NCBI RefSeq assembly: GCF_000204055.1
Contig: NW_006768838.1
Span: 218,185 to 282,184, forward strand
Length of the DNA stretch: 64,000 nt
Reading direction: 5' to 3'
Source: Melampsora larici-populina 98AG31
Lineage: Eukaryota; Basidiomycota; Pucciniomycetes; Pucciniales; Melampsoraceae
The position numbers and the translations under genes are program-made. Shown here piece by piece: positions 23,149-36,259 of the stretch (its first letter is position 1; every line of letters begins with the position of its first letter). The notes beneath the pieces were generated by a model that ran no database searches, was not told the DNA's origin, and saw only the letters and a list, made by a program, of their open reading frames with translations.

Positions 23149-25005
23149 TCATCAGTCCGCTTCGAAAATATAGAATCATTTACAATCACCTTTGAGCAAT
23201 TCAAACACACTTGTATTTATAGAACCTTCGATTGATATGATGGTGTAAAGACTTTCTAAGCACGCCAAGTGTCTAATTTTATTTGATCAATTTTCTGACA
23301 TTTGTATAATCCGTTTCTGTGCTATCTTGAATGATAAGTTAATAAGTTCCTTCAAATTGTTCAGTAATCTTGATTAATCCCCTAACATAACTCCGTTTCA
23401 AAGGATTAGTTGAATATATTGTGTCATGTCCGAATGCACTGGGATATCATTTGATTGAATTGGACCACACTGTCTGATGATGCTCAGCACTTGAATTTTG
23501 AACATCAGATTCATGTTGGGTTAAAAATACCCTGTGGATCTGATGCCTTCTATTTGATTCTTGCTGATCACCTTTCATCCTCTTTGGATACTCAAAAGAA
23601 CCCCCAGCTTGAATAATCAGTGTGGTAGGAAAAAGACTGGACACCGGAGATGAAATCATTAATCAACCATAATAATACTTTGGTGTCCTAGAGAAGGTAA
23701 ACTCTAGTTATCTTCACATATATGTATCCCAGTCCCGCTGATTCATCACCAGAGCACACCAGATATACACTCATGAGCTACTGACAACTTCATCAAGAAA
23801 TCATGAGCACCTACTTGTTGATAGAGCTCTACCCTGTCAATCCAATCCTGGTGCAGATGTGCAAACTTTCAATTGAGCACAGAGATCGCAGCCACATACC
23901 TCGCTTGTGAACGTATTTCTGAGATGTTGATTATCTTCTATGTAGTCTTTTGGCAAATCTTCATCATGTGTTAAAAGTTGTGAGCCTTGATCATCAGATC
24001 CATCTATCCTTGAGTAAGGTGAGAGTTTGAAAAACGAGACAAAATCCAGCACATCTTCAAAGTGTGAAAAATCGTCACATCCAAAACCAATCAATCTGAA
24101 AGTTGAACCAAGAAATCCATGCCACAATTCAATAGGATGTGATTTTGTAGGATTTTGTTCACTCCACGTGTGATTGCAAGCATCTTGGTCATCATTTCCA
24201 TGTGCCTCACACTATGGTCAGGATAATCTGCAGAAGTCACATCTTTTTGTAATCTTTTACACCAGGTAGGCACTTCTCACAGTCAGATTATGTTTTTTTC
24301 ATGCCTGATTATCTTCACAAAAGCTTCACTAGACCTTCTAGACTACTTGTTTTGAACTCAACTCACCATTGACGTTGCTGAGCTCATAGTCATTCAAACA
24401 TTTATACGATTCTGCAAAGAGTGACAGAGGTAAGTTGTTTAAGTGACCCATGTCACATGACCTTGAGAGGCTAGCCCTTGCAATATTCCGCTTCCTCACT
24501 AACACCAAGTTATATGGTTTGAAAGACAAAAGAGGAAGCCAGGCTATCTCCAACTTCTGTTAATGTCTTTTGGCTATATTGCAAAATCTTGACAACTTTT
24601 TCAAGTAAGACGAATTGCAACTGATCAAGTCGTCACATCAGACTCCAAGCTAATGTGATAACTAAAAAGATTCGTTCAATAGTTCCACTCGATTCTGATG
24701 TTAATAAAGAAATGTTAAGAGGCTAAGAATTGAAAATATTCCCAGATGAAGCTTACGATCAAAAAGTCTTGATTGAAATGACCCATAATAGCTAAACCAA
24801 ACCGATTTTTTTTTCTAAAAAAAAAATGAAGTGACTTAAACCATAATCTTTCAGAAATTAAATTTCAACAAGAACATTATAATTAGACATGAAGAAACGA
24901 GTGTAAAGAATGATTTGAGAGGGAAACAGAGTCAAGACAAAACAAAAAATGAATCTCAAGAAATCAAGTTGAAAAACTACCAAGAAAGTGAACAATTCTC
25001 TCTTT
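23149..25005. other. Intergenic stretch between RAD18 and the CAP gene
   Basis: AT-rich. Short minus-strand frames at 23447-23659, 23837-24127 and 24338-24553 have no recognisable domain and do not join into a convincing gene. Confidence 0.45.
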
Positions 25006-26569
25006 CTAATGTTTTAAAGAAAATCCATTTCGACGTTTGTGTTTGAATTTTGAAGTATAACCACCTGAAAGAGGTGCACCACCGGTTGCAGCATGTACTT
25101 CTTTAGCAGACCAACCCATCACATTTCCAGGACTTCGAAATCAAAAAAAAAATCAATTCATACATCAATTTCTCTAAAAGTCTTGATTCTTTCTACTTGA
25201 GAGATGAATTACTCACGGGTCATATTCACAAACCCAAAACTTAATCGGACCTGGACCAAGTGCTGCACCACCAAAAGAATCACAAGTTGTCAAAGCACAT
25301 CCGATCTCCTTCGTATCAGCCCACACAACCTCTACCGACCGAATCACATCATCAAAACCAAAAATCATCAAAAGATCAGTTTTTGTGATCTTTTTGTAAT
25401 CTTGATTTTCTTCAAAGGAATCTTACGGGTGTAATGAGAATGACTGGTTGGATCTGATCGAACATATGAATCTCTTTCACCAGGTCCAAAGACCCATTCT
25501 TTCATAACTTGTTCAATCGATTGTTGTCCAGCTGCAATATTCTATTTGAAAATTAAAAAAAAAAAAAGTTAAACAAACACACAGGAGCGAAATTAATCTT
25601 TGATGTAAGAAAAATTCCTTCAAAGATCAAGTTTGATCGATATTTCACTTACTTCTCCATATTGATTATTAGATGTATGTTTAAAAAAACAAGTTTGAGA
25701 ATGTTGAAGGGCTGAAGCAGCTAATTTCGAACTCCATTTCACATCTCCTACGGTATACATCTTTCGAACCTTGTTGTGCCCGTTTACCCATCTACATAGA
25801 TCGAACACGAACTCATTGGTTCAATTAGATATATATGTAATCAAAATAAGAAGAACAAGACAATTATTACGCGTATCACTCACCGATCAATATCACTACC
25901 TTGATCTTGTGAAGCCGCCCCATAGACCGGTAATAAAGGATGAAGATTAAGTAAAGGAGTTGGACTTTGAGGATGAACATTTGATGGTCGAGCCGGAATA
26001 CTCTGAGGATGAGAATAATGCGTTGGATTAGGTTTCAGAACTTTCTTTGTGGAAGACAGTTGGGCCGAGATTGCAGCTGGAATAGAAGCTGGAATTGCAT
26101 GCGAGATAGCCGCTGGAATTGGAGCAGGAGCAGGAGCAGGGGCAAGAATACGAACCGGAACAGGACGAGGACGAGGGATTGTAGCCGGTTTTACAACAGG
26201 AGCAGGAGCGTGAACTGGGACATGAACTGGAGTTGGAATAGAAGGTTTTTGCTTATGATAATGTGGTTTCTCTTTCGGTTTGTTCTTTGGTTTATTCTTT
26301 GGTTTGCTCTTTGATTTCTTCTTTGATTTCTTCTTTGATTTCTTCTTTGAAGCTGGTTTGATGGTTTGATTAGAGACCACAGTCTTGCTTCTCTTGGTTA
26401 ATGAAGGATGATTTATTTTGGAAATCGGTAGATCCCGACGTGAAAGATTTGTGGAAAGGCTCTTGACTGAATCAGAAGAACTTTCGAGTTGATCAGTCAA
26501 GACCGGTGTTAATAAAAGTACTAAAAGTAAGAAGAGATGAAGACGAATGGTAGTGAATGAGTTGACCAT
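25006..26569 (-). CDS. Secreted CAP/PR-1-like protein with Lys-rich and Pro-rich spacer (5 exons)
   Basis: Complement of 25006-25132, 25217-25331, 25427-25541, 25653-25791 and 25884-26569; phases close on 393 aa. Residues 1-24 form a signal peptide (RLHLFLLLVLLLTPVLT). Then come a lysine block of KKKS repeats and KP/NK repeats (about residues 75-105) and a proline/alanine-rich spacer (APAPAP). The CAP domain spans about residues 229-370: WVNGHNKVR, LKWSSKLA-like DVKWSSKLAASA, QYGENIAAGQ, HYTQVVWADTKEIGCA, FWVCEYDPPGNVMG. The histidines and glutamate of the CAP cavity are visible (H234, E275, H311). Fungal relatives are the Pry proteins, which bind sterols and are exported. In a plant pathogen it is a candidate secreted or wall-bound factor; that role is inferred. 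Confidence 0.9.
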
Positions 26570-28044
26570 GTTGAAGGCAGTGAGATGATCTGACGTGAAG
26601 AAAGATCTACCAAGACGCAAACAAGAAATCCTGTTAAGTTATAAGTAAAATCACGCTCAATAGCTTCGACGTTTGTAAGTAAAAGGAACAAAGGAAAGAG
26701 AAGAGCCGGGGAATTTAATCGAAATAATTTTCAAGACTCAAGAGTATCTTGTACACATATTTTGATATTTTTTTGATATGTTGTACAATACATAGAATTG
26801 CATTTAACAAATTTGTTGTACACACTCGTAGGATATCCTCATATGATATCCCACAAAAAATAACTTGAACAATGGCAAGTTGCAACAAAATCGACGTCGA
26901 AAATCACGATATAAATATGTTTGTTGAGTTTATTGACACATCCTCTAGAAATGTCAATGTCATAAGTATTATGCAAAATTCATGCCAAGCTTAATTTCAA
27001 ATTCACAACTCATGTTTCTCAGCCTCATCCAGGAGAGGGTCCGAGGGACACTGACAGTCATGAGCCCAGGACTCAGGAGGAAGAAGTTGCCTTCGCCGGC
27101 CGATCCAATGGCAAAAGGACGTGTAGAATAGGTGTGCCATGATTCTTCACCCATTCCTTTTCTCAAGTCATGGACGAGAAGAAGAGATCCGGCACGTCTG
27201 TCGAGTGTTTGGAGCGCCATGATGATAAACACAAGGCCGAGGATAAGAATAATCACACTGGAACACCTGACCAGAGCGAGAATTCGCTGTTCGCCGAAGA
27301 GCCGAAAACAGTCACCACCGCCGCACCATGCACAGATCTGGGGGAGGGTGGTGAGACTTGTGAGGCTCTTGTTCAAGCTAACTCACAGGCCATCATATCT
27401 CGCGTAGTAAGGCATAGCCTGATAATAAGTGAAGAGAATTCTTAGTTTTATGTGAGATGTTAATTTTCTTTACAACCTTTTCAATGGTAAACTTTTCCTA
27501 ATGAAATCCAAAACCCATTTACAAATAAACACAAACCACAAAACACAACAGAACCAAAACAAAAAAAAATGCAAAATGAGAAGAAAAGAAAAGAAAGAAA
27601 TCAAAAAAAGAACGAAGTTTATTCAATTAGTATGTACAAGAATCTAATAAATATAAAAAACCTTTTTTGAAAGATTTCGTTTTTTTCCTAAATTAAACTT
27701 TAATCCAATATATGATGAAAAGAAAAAAATTTCCAACCAAAAGAAAGAATGATTAAATCTATATAACTGAATAAACTAGAATTATTTTTTTTTGAACAAA
27801 AAAAGAGATGTAGTTAAAGAGCCAAAGAAAAAAAAAGGATGATTTGAGAGGTAGAAAGAGGAAATATATTTGATTATAAAACAAAAAATGATAAGATGTA
27901 AGGGAAAAAAAAGGTAACCAAAACTTTTCAATCCGTTTATTCTAAAATCTATACATTCAACACAAATCCTTCCTGCTCTTTACAACATATATGATATTGA
28001 AATTTAAAACGACTAGACTGAAGAAGAAAAAAACAAACATAAAA
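26570..28044. other. Intergenic stretch with a GC-richer island
   Basis: From 26969 to 27445 both strands stay open for 90-135 codons (minus 26969-27376, with a hydrophobic helix; plus 27170-27445). Neither gives a known domain, so this is probably a degenerate repeat. From 27460 to 28044 the DNA is A/T-tract rich and would include the 3' UTR of the next gene. Confidence 0.4.
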
Positions 28045-31000
28045 TTAAACAACAGTAGAACTTGAATTGGATCTAGAATTAGAATTTTTAAGAATCGATT
28101 TAGGAGCACTTAGATTACTATCACCTCTTGTCCGTCTAGGCTGATGATCATTAGAAGCCAAACTTTTTCTATAAAACTCAGCATCAGAACTTCCACTTCC
28201 ACTTCCACTTCCACTATCGTGTGATTTCGATTCAGTGATCTCTTGTTCTTCTTGTGGTTCGGTTAAGATCGGTTTCCATTCGATTTCATTCTTTAATCTA
28301 CTACCTCCTTTAACTACTCCATTCATCCCTCTCGGTACTCCTTCATCATTAGATTCACTTCTTCTTCCGATCTCTTCTGAATTTCTGACTGCTAACGATT
28401 CTCGAACGGCTGAAATTATGGATCGGTATTTCAAATGATCATTCTTTTGATCTTGACTCCATCTTCTTTGTACTTTTGATTTTCGTAGGAAGAAAAAACA
28501 TAGAAAAATGTTAATACTTTTTGGCATAGAAATAACTTGGATTCAAGTGGAAGTGAAACTTTCAACTTACGAAAACAAAAATAACTTTCGCTAATTCCAA
28601 ATAAGATCCATAAGATCCCACAAATCCCAAGTTGAGCCCAAGTCCAAATATTACAAAGTGTTTTAGATTCATTCGAAGGCGTTTCAGTATTATCGCCATC
28701 AGCAGAAACAAATTGTAATAGACATTGTTCAATGGCAGTGCTATGTTGTTGAGCTGATAGGATCATGATCACTAAAGAATATCCTAGAGTGATTATGACA
28801 AATGCAAAGTTAATATAAAGATATATTCTAAAGATTTTGACCCTTTCTTTGTATACACCATAGAAGCTATTTTCAAAACAAATCGGTTTCCAGTATCATT
28901 AGCTCGCTTCCTTCTGTTATTTTTCTCCCTCATGTCCACTGGAGATCAATGATAAAACTCACCCCATCAGTTGAAAGACTCCGACCAAGATACATAAGAC
29001 ACCCATGACAGCCGTCAAAGGCTCAGGTACAGCAATCGCAATGACAGAAGGAGCCGCAAAGGCCAAAACGCCAGCCACAAAACCAAAGACTGTGAATTGA
29101 GCCAAGATAACGTAGATCCCAGTATTATAGAGTGGTATAGCAAAGCAACAATAATGATCACTATGAATGGGTTTCTCATTCATCAAATCATTGAGTCTAG
29201 GTTCTGGTACTTTAGGTGGTCTAAGTCTTGGTCTTCTCGAAGCTGCCAAGGAATCTGTTAACCTTCGAGTGGATGGAATCGGTTTGGTGATTATGGTTGG
29301 AGTGGGCAATGAAGGTACATCGAATTTCAAATCACGAATGGTATGTCGAAGTCGAAGTCGATTGGATCCGGTCGATTGACGCACAGGTGGAGGTCGATCG
29401 AGGTGAGAATCGAAAATAGGTTTTGATAATATCAATGTGTTTTCATCAGCGTCAGTATCATCAGTATCGTCATCATCATTTCCAGGAATGATAGATAAGG
29501 CAGGTGATAAAGCAGGTTGACAGCGGTAAAGAGGAACAACAGCAATGTGAGTGATTGGAACCACATTGACCGGTTGACCATTAGAAGGTACCACGACCAC
29601 ACGATCAAGGTGCGCGGCCATACGTGAAGATTGCGCCAGAGAAGAAAAGTTGGTGGATTTAGAACAGTGAGATAAATTCGGAGATTTAGATTTGATCGGA
29701 GATGGATCCGATCCAAATTCAAATTCAGGTGATTGAAAAGAATCAGAATCAGAATCAGAATCAGAATCGAATCCGGACATATGAGGTTCAGATTGAGGTA
29801 ATGAATAAGTTTCCAGAAAGGTTGTTGGTTGGATCATGTCATGTATGGTGGTTAAAGTACGTTCATGAACCAATGAATCGGGAATAACAGCGATATTGTT
29901 TGCGAGGGTATTATGTTCAGATGAAGTCAAGCAAGTGGAATGGTCAGTTTGATGAAAACCATCGTCCGAGATCATGTCAATAACGAGTGGAAGTTCAGGT
30001 GACGGTAGAATTGGTGGTGAAGGCGGCAATGGGACATTGGTAGGATCATTAGACACCACGGCATTCGTGAAAAGGTGATGAGGTCGTTCGCCATGATTAT
30101 TGAAAGTGTGTGAATCAGGAATCGGAGCGGGGAAAGCAGATACACGACGTTCCGGAAGATTAGCCGTGTTTGATGACGGATTGGAAGTGAGAAATAATGG
30201 GTTGATATCGGTGGCAGGGAAGTGTTGAGTGATACGATGGGGTTTGACAAGATTTGACGTCGGTGATTGATCAATTGATGTAGTAGATGATGTAGTCGGA
30301 TCAGCAGAATCAGTTTTTGGATGCGAAGATTGTTGATTTGATTCATTCAAAGTAACATTGGATGCGATTGGGGTGGTTTCAGATTGGTGTGAATCAATAC
30401 CCAAGGTCCCATCCAGTGCGATCATGTATGGTTCATCAAGTCCGGCATCATCAGGTTCATCAATCGGAGAAGTTTGTTGGGTATCGTTGATAGAACCATG
30501 ACCAAAGGTAGGACAGGAAAGAGGTGATGTTGCAGATGGTAAATTGAAATGAGAATCGTGATCAGATGCATTGTGATCCGGTATTGTGTGAGTGTTTGAT
30601 TCAGTCAGAGATCGAACAGATAGAGTAGCGGTAAATGAATCATTCGATTGAGAAGATCGAGTAGCGTTAGATGAGTCAGGTGAATGTGTTGAGGAGGATG
30701 ATTGTAATTGAGAATTGCGTTTGGAGTTCAAAGTATTTGAATCGAGATCCAGTTGAGGTAAGGTATTCACATTGGGATTTGATTGTATTGATTGAACATC
30801 ATCCGAATGAGCAGAAAGGCATGAAGCGAAATGAGAATCGGATGAAGAGATTTCCGAATCAGATTGAATCCCATTAGTTGAAATCACATGATTGTTTTCG
30901 AGATTAAGGATTGAATTATGATCATTGTCGAATGAGATTGGATGGTTCAGAATATCGATTGAGAGAATTGTGGATGGACCAATGGATTGTTGATAAGGCG

Positions 31001-31046
31001 GTGATGATGGAAGTGGGATTTGAGTAGGATCCAATTCGATTTCCAT
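28045..31046 (-). CDS. Large four-TM membrane protein with long disordered N-terminus (3 exons)
   Basis: Complement of 28045-28472, 28571-28866 and 28963-31046; 935 aa, phases close. The first 630 residues or so are low complexity, rich in Ser, Asn, Asp, Pro and Thr, with an acidic SD repeat (DSDSDSDSDS). Four hydrophobic helices follow: IYVILAQFTVFGFVAGVLAF, EPLTAVMGVLCILVGVFQLM, IFRIYLYINFAFVIITLGYS and WAQLGICGILWILFGI. A cysteine-bearing loop lies between helices 3 and 4, and a Ser-rich cytosolic tail ends the protein. The layout recalls tetraspan proteins, but I see no CCG or other family signature and give no family name. The start is the first ATG after an upstream open stretch. Confidence 0.7.
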
Positions 31047-31423
31047 GATTGAAGTTGAATATTGAACATTCGAATTGTAAAAGTTGAGGAGAAGGGAAAA
31101 AAGAAACAATCACAAGATTAGTATGAGCTCAACAAATCGAAGCAGTTTGATGCTGTCCACATTCATGTAGAATCAAGATGCAAACAAATCACAAGAAAGT
31201 GATTAACACAATGAGGTCAAGATTGAATTGAAAAGCAAATCAATTCTGAAAGCCAGATGCACCGATGGTTCTTTGTGATGTACCTCGGAAAAGAGGATGC
31301 CGAGAAGAATCATAAAAGATTGTCAAGGTCAAAAGGAGTGAAACAAGTCGACGGAAGACTGGTAACTTTGAAGGATTTGATTGGGATTCAATCGATATCA
31401 AAAAATTCAAAAAGTCAAGTTGA

Positions 31424-31765
31424 TCAAGACTCGCCTGAATCATTTTGTGAATTGTTGTCGAGAGTTGAATGTTGAAAAGCAACCGAGCCACGCGTAGATG
31501 TCGAAGCACTTGCTAAAGGATTAGGTGGAAGTAAAGGTTGATCTAAGTTCTGATGGATTGGTTTACTGTACTCGGATCTAAAATCACTTGTTCTTGATGA
31601 GATTGATAGTTGATGGGAATGATGATGATGAGGTTGATGAAGTGGATGTGGTGGTATTGGTAGTGGTGATGAAGGTGGTTCTTGTGGATTTGTGAGTGGT
31701 ACGATTTCAAAAGGACTTGAATCTAAATTTAATTCAAGTTTGGGAGTCGATATGGAATGGTTCAT
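31424..31765 (-). CDS. Possible small low-complexity protein (113 aa)
   Basis: ATG at 31765 to the stop at 31424, no intron. Rich in Pro, Ser and His (PHPLHQPHHHHSHQ). It lies 378 bp upstream of the four-TM gene on the same strand and might be a separate gene or a 5' exon. Composition is the only support. Confidence 0.3.
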   Translation of the reverse strand: MNHSISTPKLELNLDSSPFEIVPLTNPQEPPSSPLPIPPHPLHQPHHHHSHQLSISSRTSDFRSEYSKPIHQNLDQPLLPPNPLASASTSTRGSVAFQHSTLDNNSQNDSGES

Positions 31766-32457
31766 GGTTTTGATTTGATGAAAGTATCAAGTTCGTTCAA
31801 TAACTTTCAATCCGATTTGAAGAGATCGAATCGAAAACAAGTTGAGAAGATGATACGATGAGTTCTGATGGTTTGTTTTGAAGCTGAGCTTGGATGGTTT
31901 GATAGTGTTCTGTTTTGTTTCGAAAGAGTTTTTCAGTCAACCGAATCGAATATGGCTTCGATTACATAAATCGAATGGATTGTATTTAAATTTTACATAA
32001 ATCACTTTTAACTTCAATCTCACACGATCAGTCAAATTCAATCATCAAAAGTGTCTTGTTGAAGTCAGAGTGGTGTTTGACCCTGAAGATTCTTGGACAT
32101 TCGAACAAAAATAAATCATACCCTATCAAAGTTTGAAGTTTGAACTCACATACTAAAAAGATAGATGTGAATTTTCTTTGGCAAGGATCTTGGACAACTG
32201 GATGATTCTTATTTCTCATTTAAATTCTCACACAGTTGATGTTTTGATGCTCCATGTAAGTACAAAAGTCGTGTCATTCTTGATCGTGGCTGAACTCAAG
32301 AACTCAAGGCATTGAATTCATAGACAGCCTCGACATAACATTTCGGATCACATTTCGGATCCAAGAAAGGTAAACAAAACCCTTCACATAGATGGCCGTA
32401 AGGATCACTTCCAATATGGTCATGAAGGTGAACACAACTTCAAAACTGATCTTAGAA
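31766..32457. other. Intergenic stretch
   Basis: AT-rich, no gene seen. A 63-codon minus-strand frame at 32028-32219 has no recognisable content. Confidence 0.45.
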
Positions 32458-33144
32458 TCATAGCTTGGTTTGAACAGCTAGGATGCGAGACTTAAAATCC
32501 AAGAACTCGAACCGAAGGCGCCACAAATTGATACGAGTAGAATGAGCAAGCGAAGGAATCGTTCGAATCGCGCTATCAACAGCTTGCTTTTGGAACTGAA
32601 TGATTTTTTTGGCAACCAAACCAATCAATTCACAGCGCAATAATTATAGGAAAATGAATGAGGCTTACCGCATTTACCATTGCAAAAGGCACACCCGGCA
32701 GATATCGCACAGTATGTAATAGTATTAGGACATGATCGCTTCTGAAGCTTCGTCTGGGGATTTCAGAGTCAATAAGATCGTCAGTGGGGAGAATTAGATC
32801 CAATACTCCTTGTCAAAGGTTGATCAAGGACGCACATTGGGTGAGGGTGCAACAGTTCCAAACAGAAAAAGAGCCAAAAACTGCGTAACAAGAATTGCAA
32901 TAACAAGGCGTGACTATAAGGGCACAAATCAGTCAGTTGAACTTGAAGAAGCAAGGGGAACCAAGTGAAAATCACAAACCATATCTTCGCGCTTAGACAC
33001 TTGAGCTCTAGAATTGAGAAGGGTATGTAAGAAACCAATTGGAGAGCACGACAGAAGTTGTGTGTTATAGTCCGGATAGTTTATCAAAGCCAAACCAAGT
33101 CCTATAGCGCTGATAACAAAAGTTTTTGTGGGAGCAGGGGACAA
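32458..33144 (-). CDS. Probable small multi-exon membrane protein, unrecognised
   Basis: Minus-strand pieces line up in order: a segment with a hydrophobic helix (TFVISAIGLGLALINY) at about 33144-32981; after a 60-70 bp intron a second helix (LVIAILVTQFLALFLFG) near 32910-32850; then DLIDSEIPRRSFRSDHVLIL...YLPGVPFAMVNA near 32790-32665; and a final exon ELIGLVAKKIIQFQKQAV... ending at 32458. I could not fix the 5' start (no ATG in the first piece) or one internal junction, so the exon borders are approximate. Confidence 0.35.
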
Positions 33145-34305
33145 CAGACAACGCTCGATGAGAGGACTATTTATGTGATTTGAGCACAGCTATTTTTACC
33201 TCGCGATACTAGAGGCAATTTGCTTACCGCCCGCCAAACAGTTGGTTAGTTTTTGGTGACCTTCTTGTTGGTATCAATTTCGTCATTGTCTGGTTATTTG
33301 AATTACAAGTGTTATTGGTAATTGGTGTTGCGATGGGATTTGTCATTCATTCCCTGTGAATTTCAAAAAAACTTGTCCAATTCTGAACAGGTTTTTTGGC
33401 AAAACTCGAGGAAATCGGCGCTGGAAGTTCGGCAAGCTTTGTGCAATCGCCAGTCATCCCACGGGTATTGTTGGTGTTGTCAAATTGTTGGTGTCGTCAT
33501 TAGGCCTAGAGTTAAAAGGCTGTTGTGTGATATGTACTTGCAAGATCACCGGGGTTCGTCGGAGTACATAAAATCGGAGTTGGCGCGCATACCCAGGAAG
33601 GATCATCTTCAAGAGAGATGAGAGAGAAAGAGGTTTAAAATGATGATTTGATCAAGAAGGGAAAGGTAAAGAGGAAGAAAGGCCAAGGGAAAGTGAAGAG
33701 AGGTCAAGTTTAAATAAGAAAAAAACTAAAAAACCATTTCTTTTCTGCTGTTGACCAAATGACATCATAGCTTTCAAGCAAATCAGACTCAAGAACCTTG
33801 AGTAAGCATTCAAACTCATCCTTCTTCACAGCACATTACTAAAGAATCAGATGATGACTCAGATGAGCATACCAGCCGAACCAAACTCAACTTCATGCAG
33901 CTCACTAAGCACCAAGACTGAAATCAATCCACAGCCATCCAAGAGATTGTAATCCAGAATCTGACCAATCCCACTAAGTAGATAAGCCTTCAAGCTCACT
34001 TCAGTCAAGTAAGAAGACCCATCATTCTGAGTTATAATGGCTCATCAAAGAAAAAGATTCACATCCAAAAAGAACATACATAAACTTTATTGGGTTCTTA
34101 TTATAAACTTATTTCAAAAAAGCAAAACAAAATAAAAAGAATATACAATGTAAATTCGAAAAAAAGATCCCTTCTAAAAAGTTATATCTGAGCATATACA
34201 TATTCTCAACTAAAAGTCTAACCAATCATTACTGTCAAATGAGAAAAACCATAATATTCATCATCAGCAAAAAAGAACATAACCAAACCAACCAAACCGC
34301 ACGAC
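33145..34305. other. Intergenic stretch
   Basis: A more GC-rich patch at 33400-33600 keeps two plus-strand frames open for 70-100 codons; no domain is recognised. The remainder is A-rich and includes the 3' flank of RPC34. Confidence 0.4.
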
Positions 34306-36259
34306 TCACAAATAAACACAATCAGCAGGATTGACAGGAGCCACCCCACCACCCGCTCCAAGTCCACCTAAAGCACTAAACCCAGCACCAATGCCGGCCA
34401 ATCCATTCCTAGGTAATCTTTCCAACTCGATTCCTAAACTTCGACTCAAGACTCCTTGATCGGTTTGACCTCTGAATTGCCATGATTTACCTTTAGAAGA
34501 ACAAAACTCAAACGAAGGACAATGTCCACATGGCATATCAAAGAAGCCTGAAAGTTTAGGTGGTAAGCTTATCGATCCTTTTGGGTCACTTTCTTCGATT
34601 TTGATGTCCTCTTCTTCTTCTTCTTCAAGATTGGATTGGTGGTTCATGATAGGTTGTAAGACTCGGTATACAAATGCTTCGTTATCTGGTAAGATCCTTC
34701 TTCTTCTGCTCGCTGCTGAGACTCTTTTCGGTTTGATTTCTTCTTCTTCTTCTTCTTCATCCTCATCTATTGATTTCATATTAAAATCTTCATCAAGTTC
34801 TAGATCAAGTTCATCATCATCATTTCTTGACCGTTTCTTCGGAACCGTAGATTTCCCTTTATTTTTAATCTTAGATCGTACAGTAGGTTTTTTCTCAGAT
34901 CCATCTGAATTCTCTTCTTCTTCTTCTTCAAAATCTTCTTCTTCTCCTTCAATCTTGGCTGTTCCTACTGTGATCCGTTCGACAACTCCATCAAAGACTA
35001 ATACATCTAAGAGGGTTAGAATATGTTCTGCTGTGAGATCAGTGCCTTCTTGGATGATTTGAGTTTGTTTCAAGTATGCTAAAACGTCATGAACAGTGGT
35101 AGGTAGGTAAGGAGTATGTGAAGTTGGATAAAGAAGAACTTTTAAAGGATCTGTTGAAGAAGAACTAACAGGAGGATAAGACTTAAATCAAAGGAAAAAA
35201 ACGAAAACCAAGGATCCGTTAAATTTTCCTCTAAAATCATAAGGAATTTCAAAAGAAAAAAAATCACTTACCCGATCTTGTAAACATTGATGAATACTTC
35301 TCAACAAGACCGTAATAAATTCAGTATCTAATTCATTATCAGTATACCAAGGACCTCCACTCAATTCGATACTAGGTTGTAATTCAGATAACATATAAAT
35401 CTTTCGAGTTGGAAATTTAACACTCTTGACGGATTTAATTAAGTTTTTGTTTTCCAAAGATTTTAAAAACTTGTTGATATTACTTTGATGGATGTTTGTT
35501 CTGGCTTTTAAAGTTTTCGTCCACATTCCTTTTGATGATTTGGGTTTGGGGGTGAAGAAAGGAATGTGGTCAGAAGTTTAGAACTTGATTCGTCTTAGTT
35601 TATGGGGATTAGACAAATACCTGTGTTGCCTGAACTTGCGATACTGTCATAGACCAACTTCTCATCCGCTGTCATGTTCGAGTTCCTACAATAATGATCG
35701 AACATAAGTTTTTATGATATCCTTTTACCAGAACTAGAAATGCACACTCACGCTCTCTGTTGTGTCTTATCAACTGCAGTATAAAATAATTCATCTTGCA
35801 AACGTTTGACTTGAAGCATACCCTACAGAAAATGAAAGATATCTCCTAGAGTCAGTGATGTAAAAAAAATTGAATGGAATGAAATGACTGACTCTGGCTA
35901 TTAAACTATTAGCTACATTCATCTTTTCAACTACATCCAACTTTGGCATAGCAGCCTGAAGTTCTTCATGACTCAAAGTCTTCCATACACCCAAAACCGA
36001 AAAAAAAGCAATTCAAGTTAGTTTTGTCTGTTGATTCAAGTTAGTTTTGTTTTGTTGTTGATTTATAGAGATTTAAAGAGTGATAATCTTAATTGACCCT
36101 TTGTTCTGCATTCACACATTTTGAAAAAAGTTCTCTTTCATCTTTCGATAATTTACTTTGAGCATTATTGTTAGAAGTTGAAGTCGATGGTTTTGATTCT
36201 TGATTGATTTTTGATGTTGTTGATTTGATAGTTGTAGTGGGTTTTGCTTTGGGTGGCAT
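34306..36259 (-). CDS. RPC34: RNA polymerase III subunit RPC34 (RPC6/RPC39)
   Basis: Complement of 34306-35181, 35272-35528, 35621-35685, 35752-35822, 35893-35979 and 36098-36259; 505 aa, all phases close. It has TFIIE-like winged helices: TADEKLVYDSIASSGNTGMW leading into TKTLKARTNIHQSNINKFLK and LENKNLIKSVKSV...RKIYML, then a third region with GGPWYTDNELDTEFI. The C-terminus has CGHC, a third Cys and a final DCVYL, the four cysteines that bind an iron-sulfur cluster in this subunit. RPC34 sits in the C82-C34-C31 trimer and recruits polymerase III to TFIIIB. An acidic insert (EEEDFEEEEEE, DEDEEEEEEE) of about 100 residues separates the third winged-helix region from the cysteine end. Confidence 0.93.

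Noticed and set aside
25640..26569. A lysine-rich short protein as a separate gene
   Set aside because: The exon joins in phase to four downstream exons that complete a CAP domain.
27132..27445. Overlapping plus- and minus-strand frames of 90-135 codons
   Set aside because: Both are open only because the patch is GC-richer; no domain, no splice support, and strand cannot be decided.
32540..32570. B-box-like GTTCGAATC that could mark a tRNA gene
   Set aside because: There is no A box or cloverleaf around it, and on the other strand it is a good coding segment (DSAIRTIPS).
34601..35062. Plus-strand poly-serine frame of 153 codons
   Set aside because: It is the antisense shadow of the acidic GAA/GAG stretches of RPC34.
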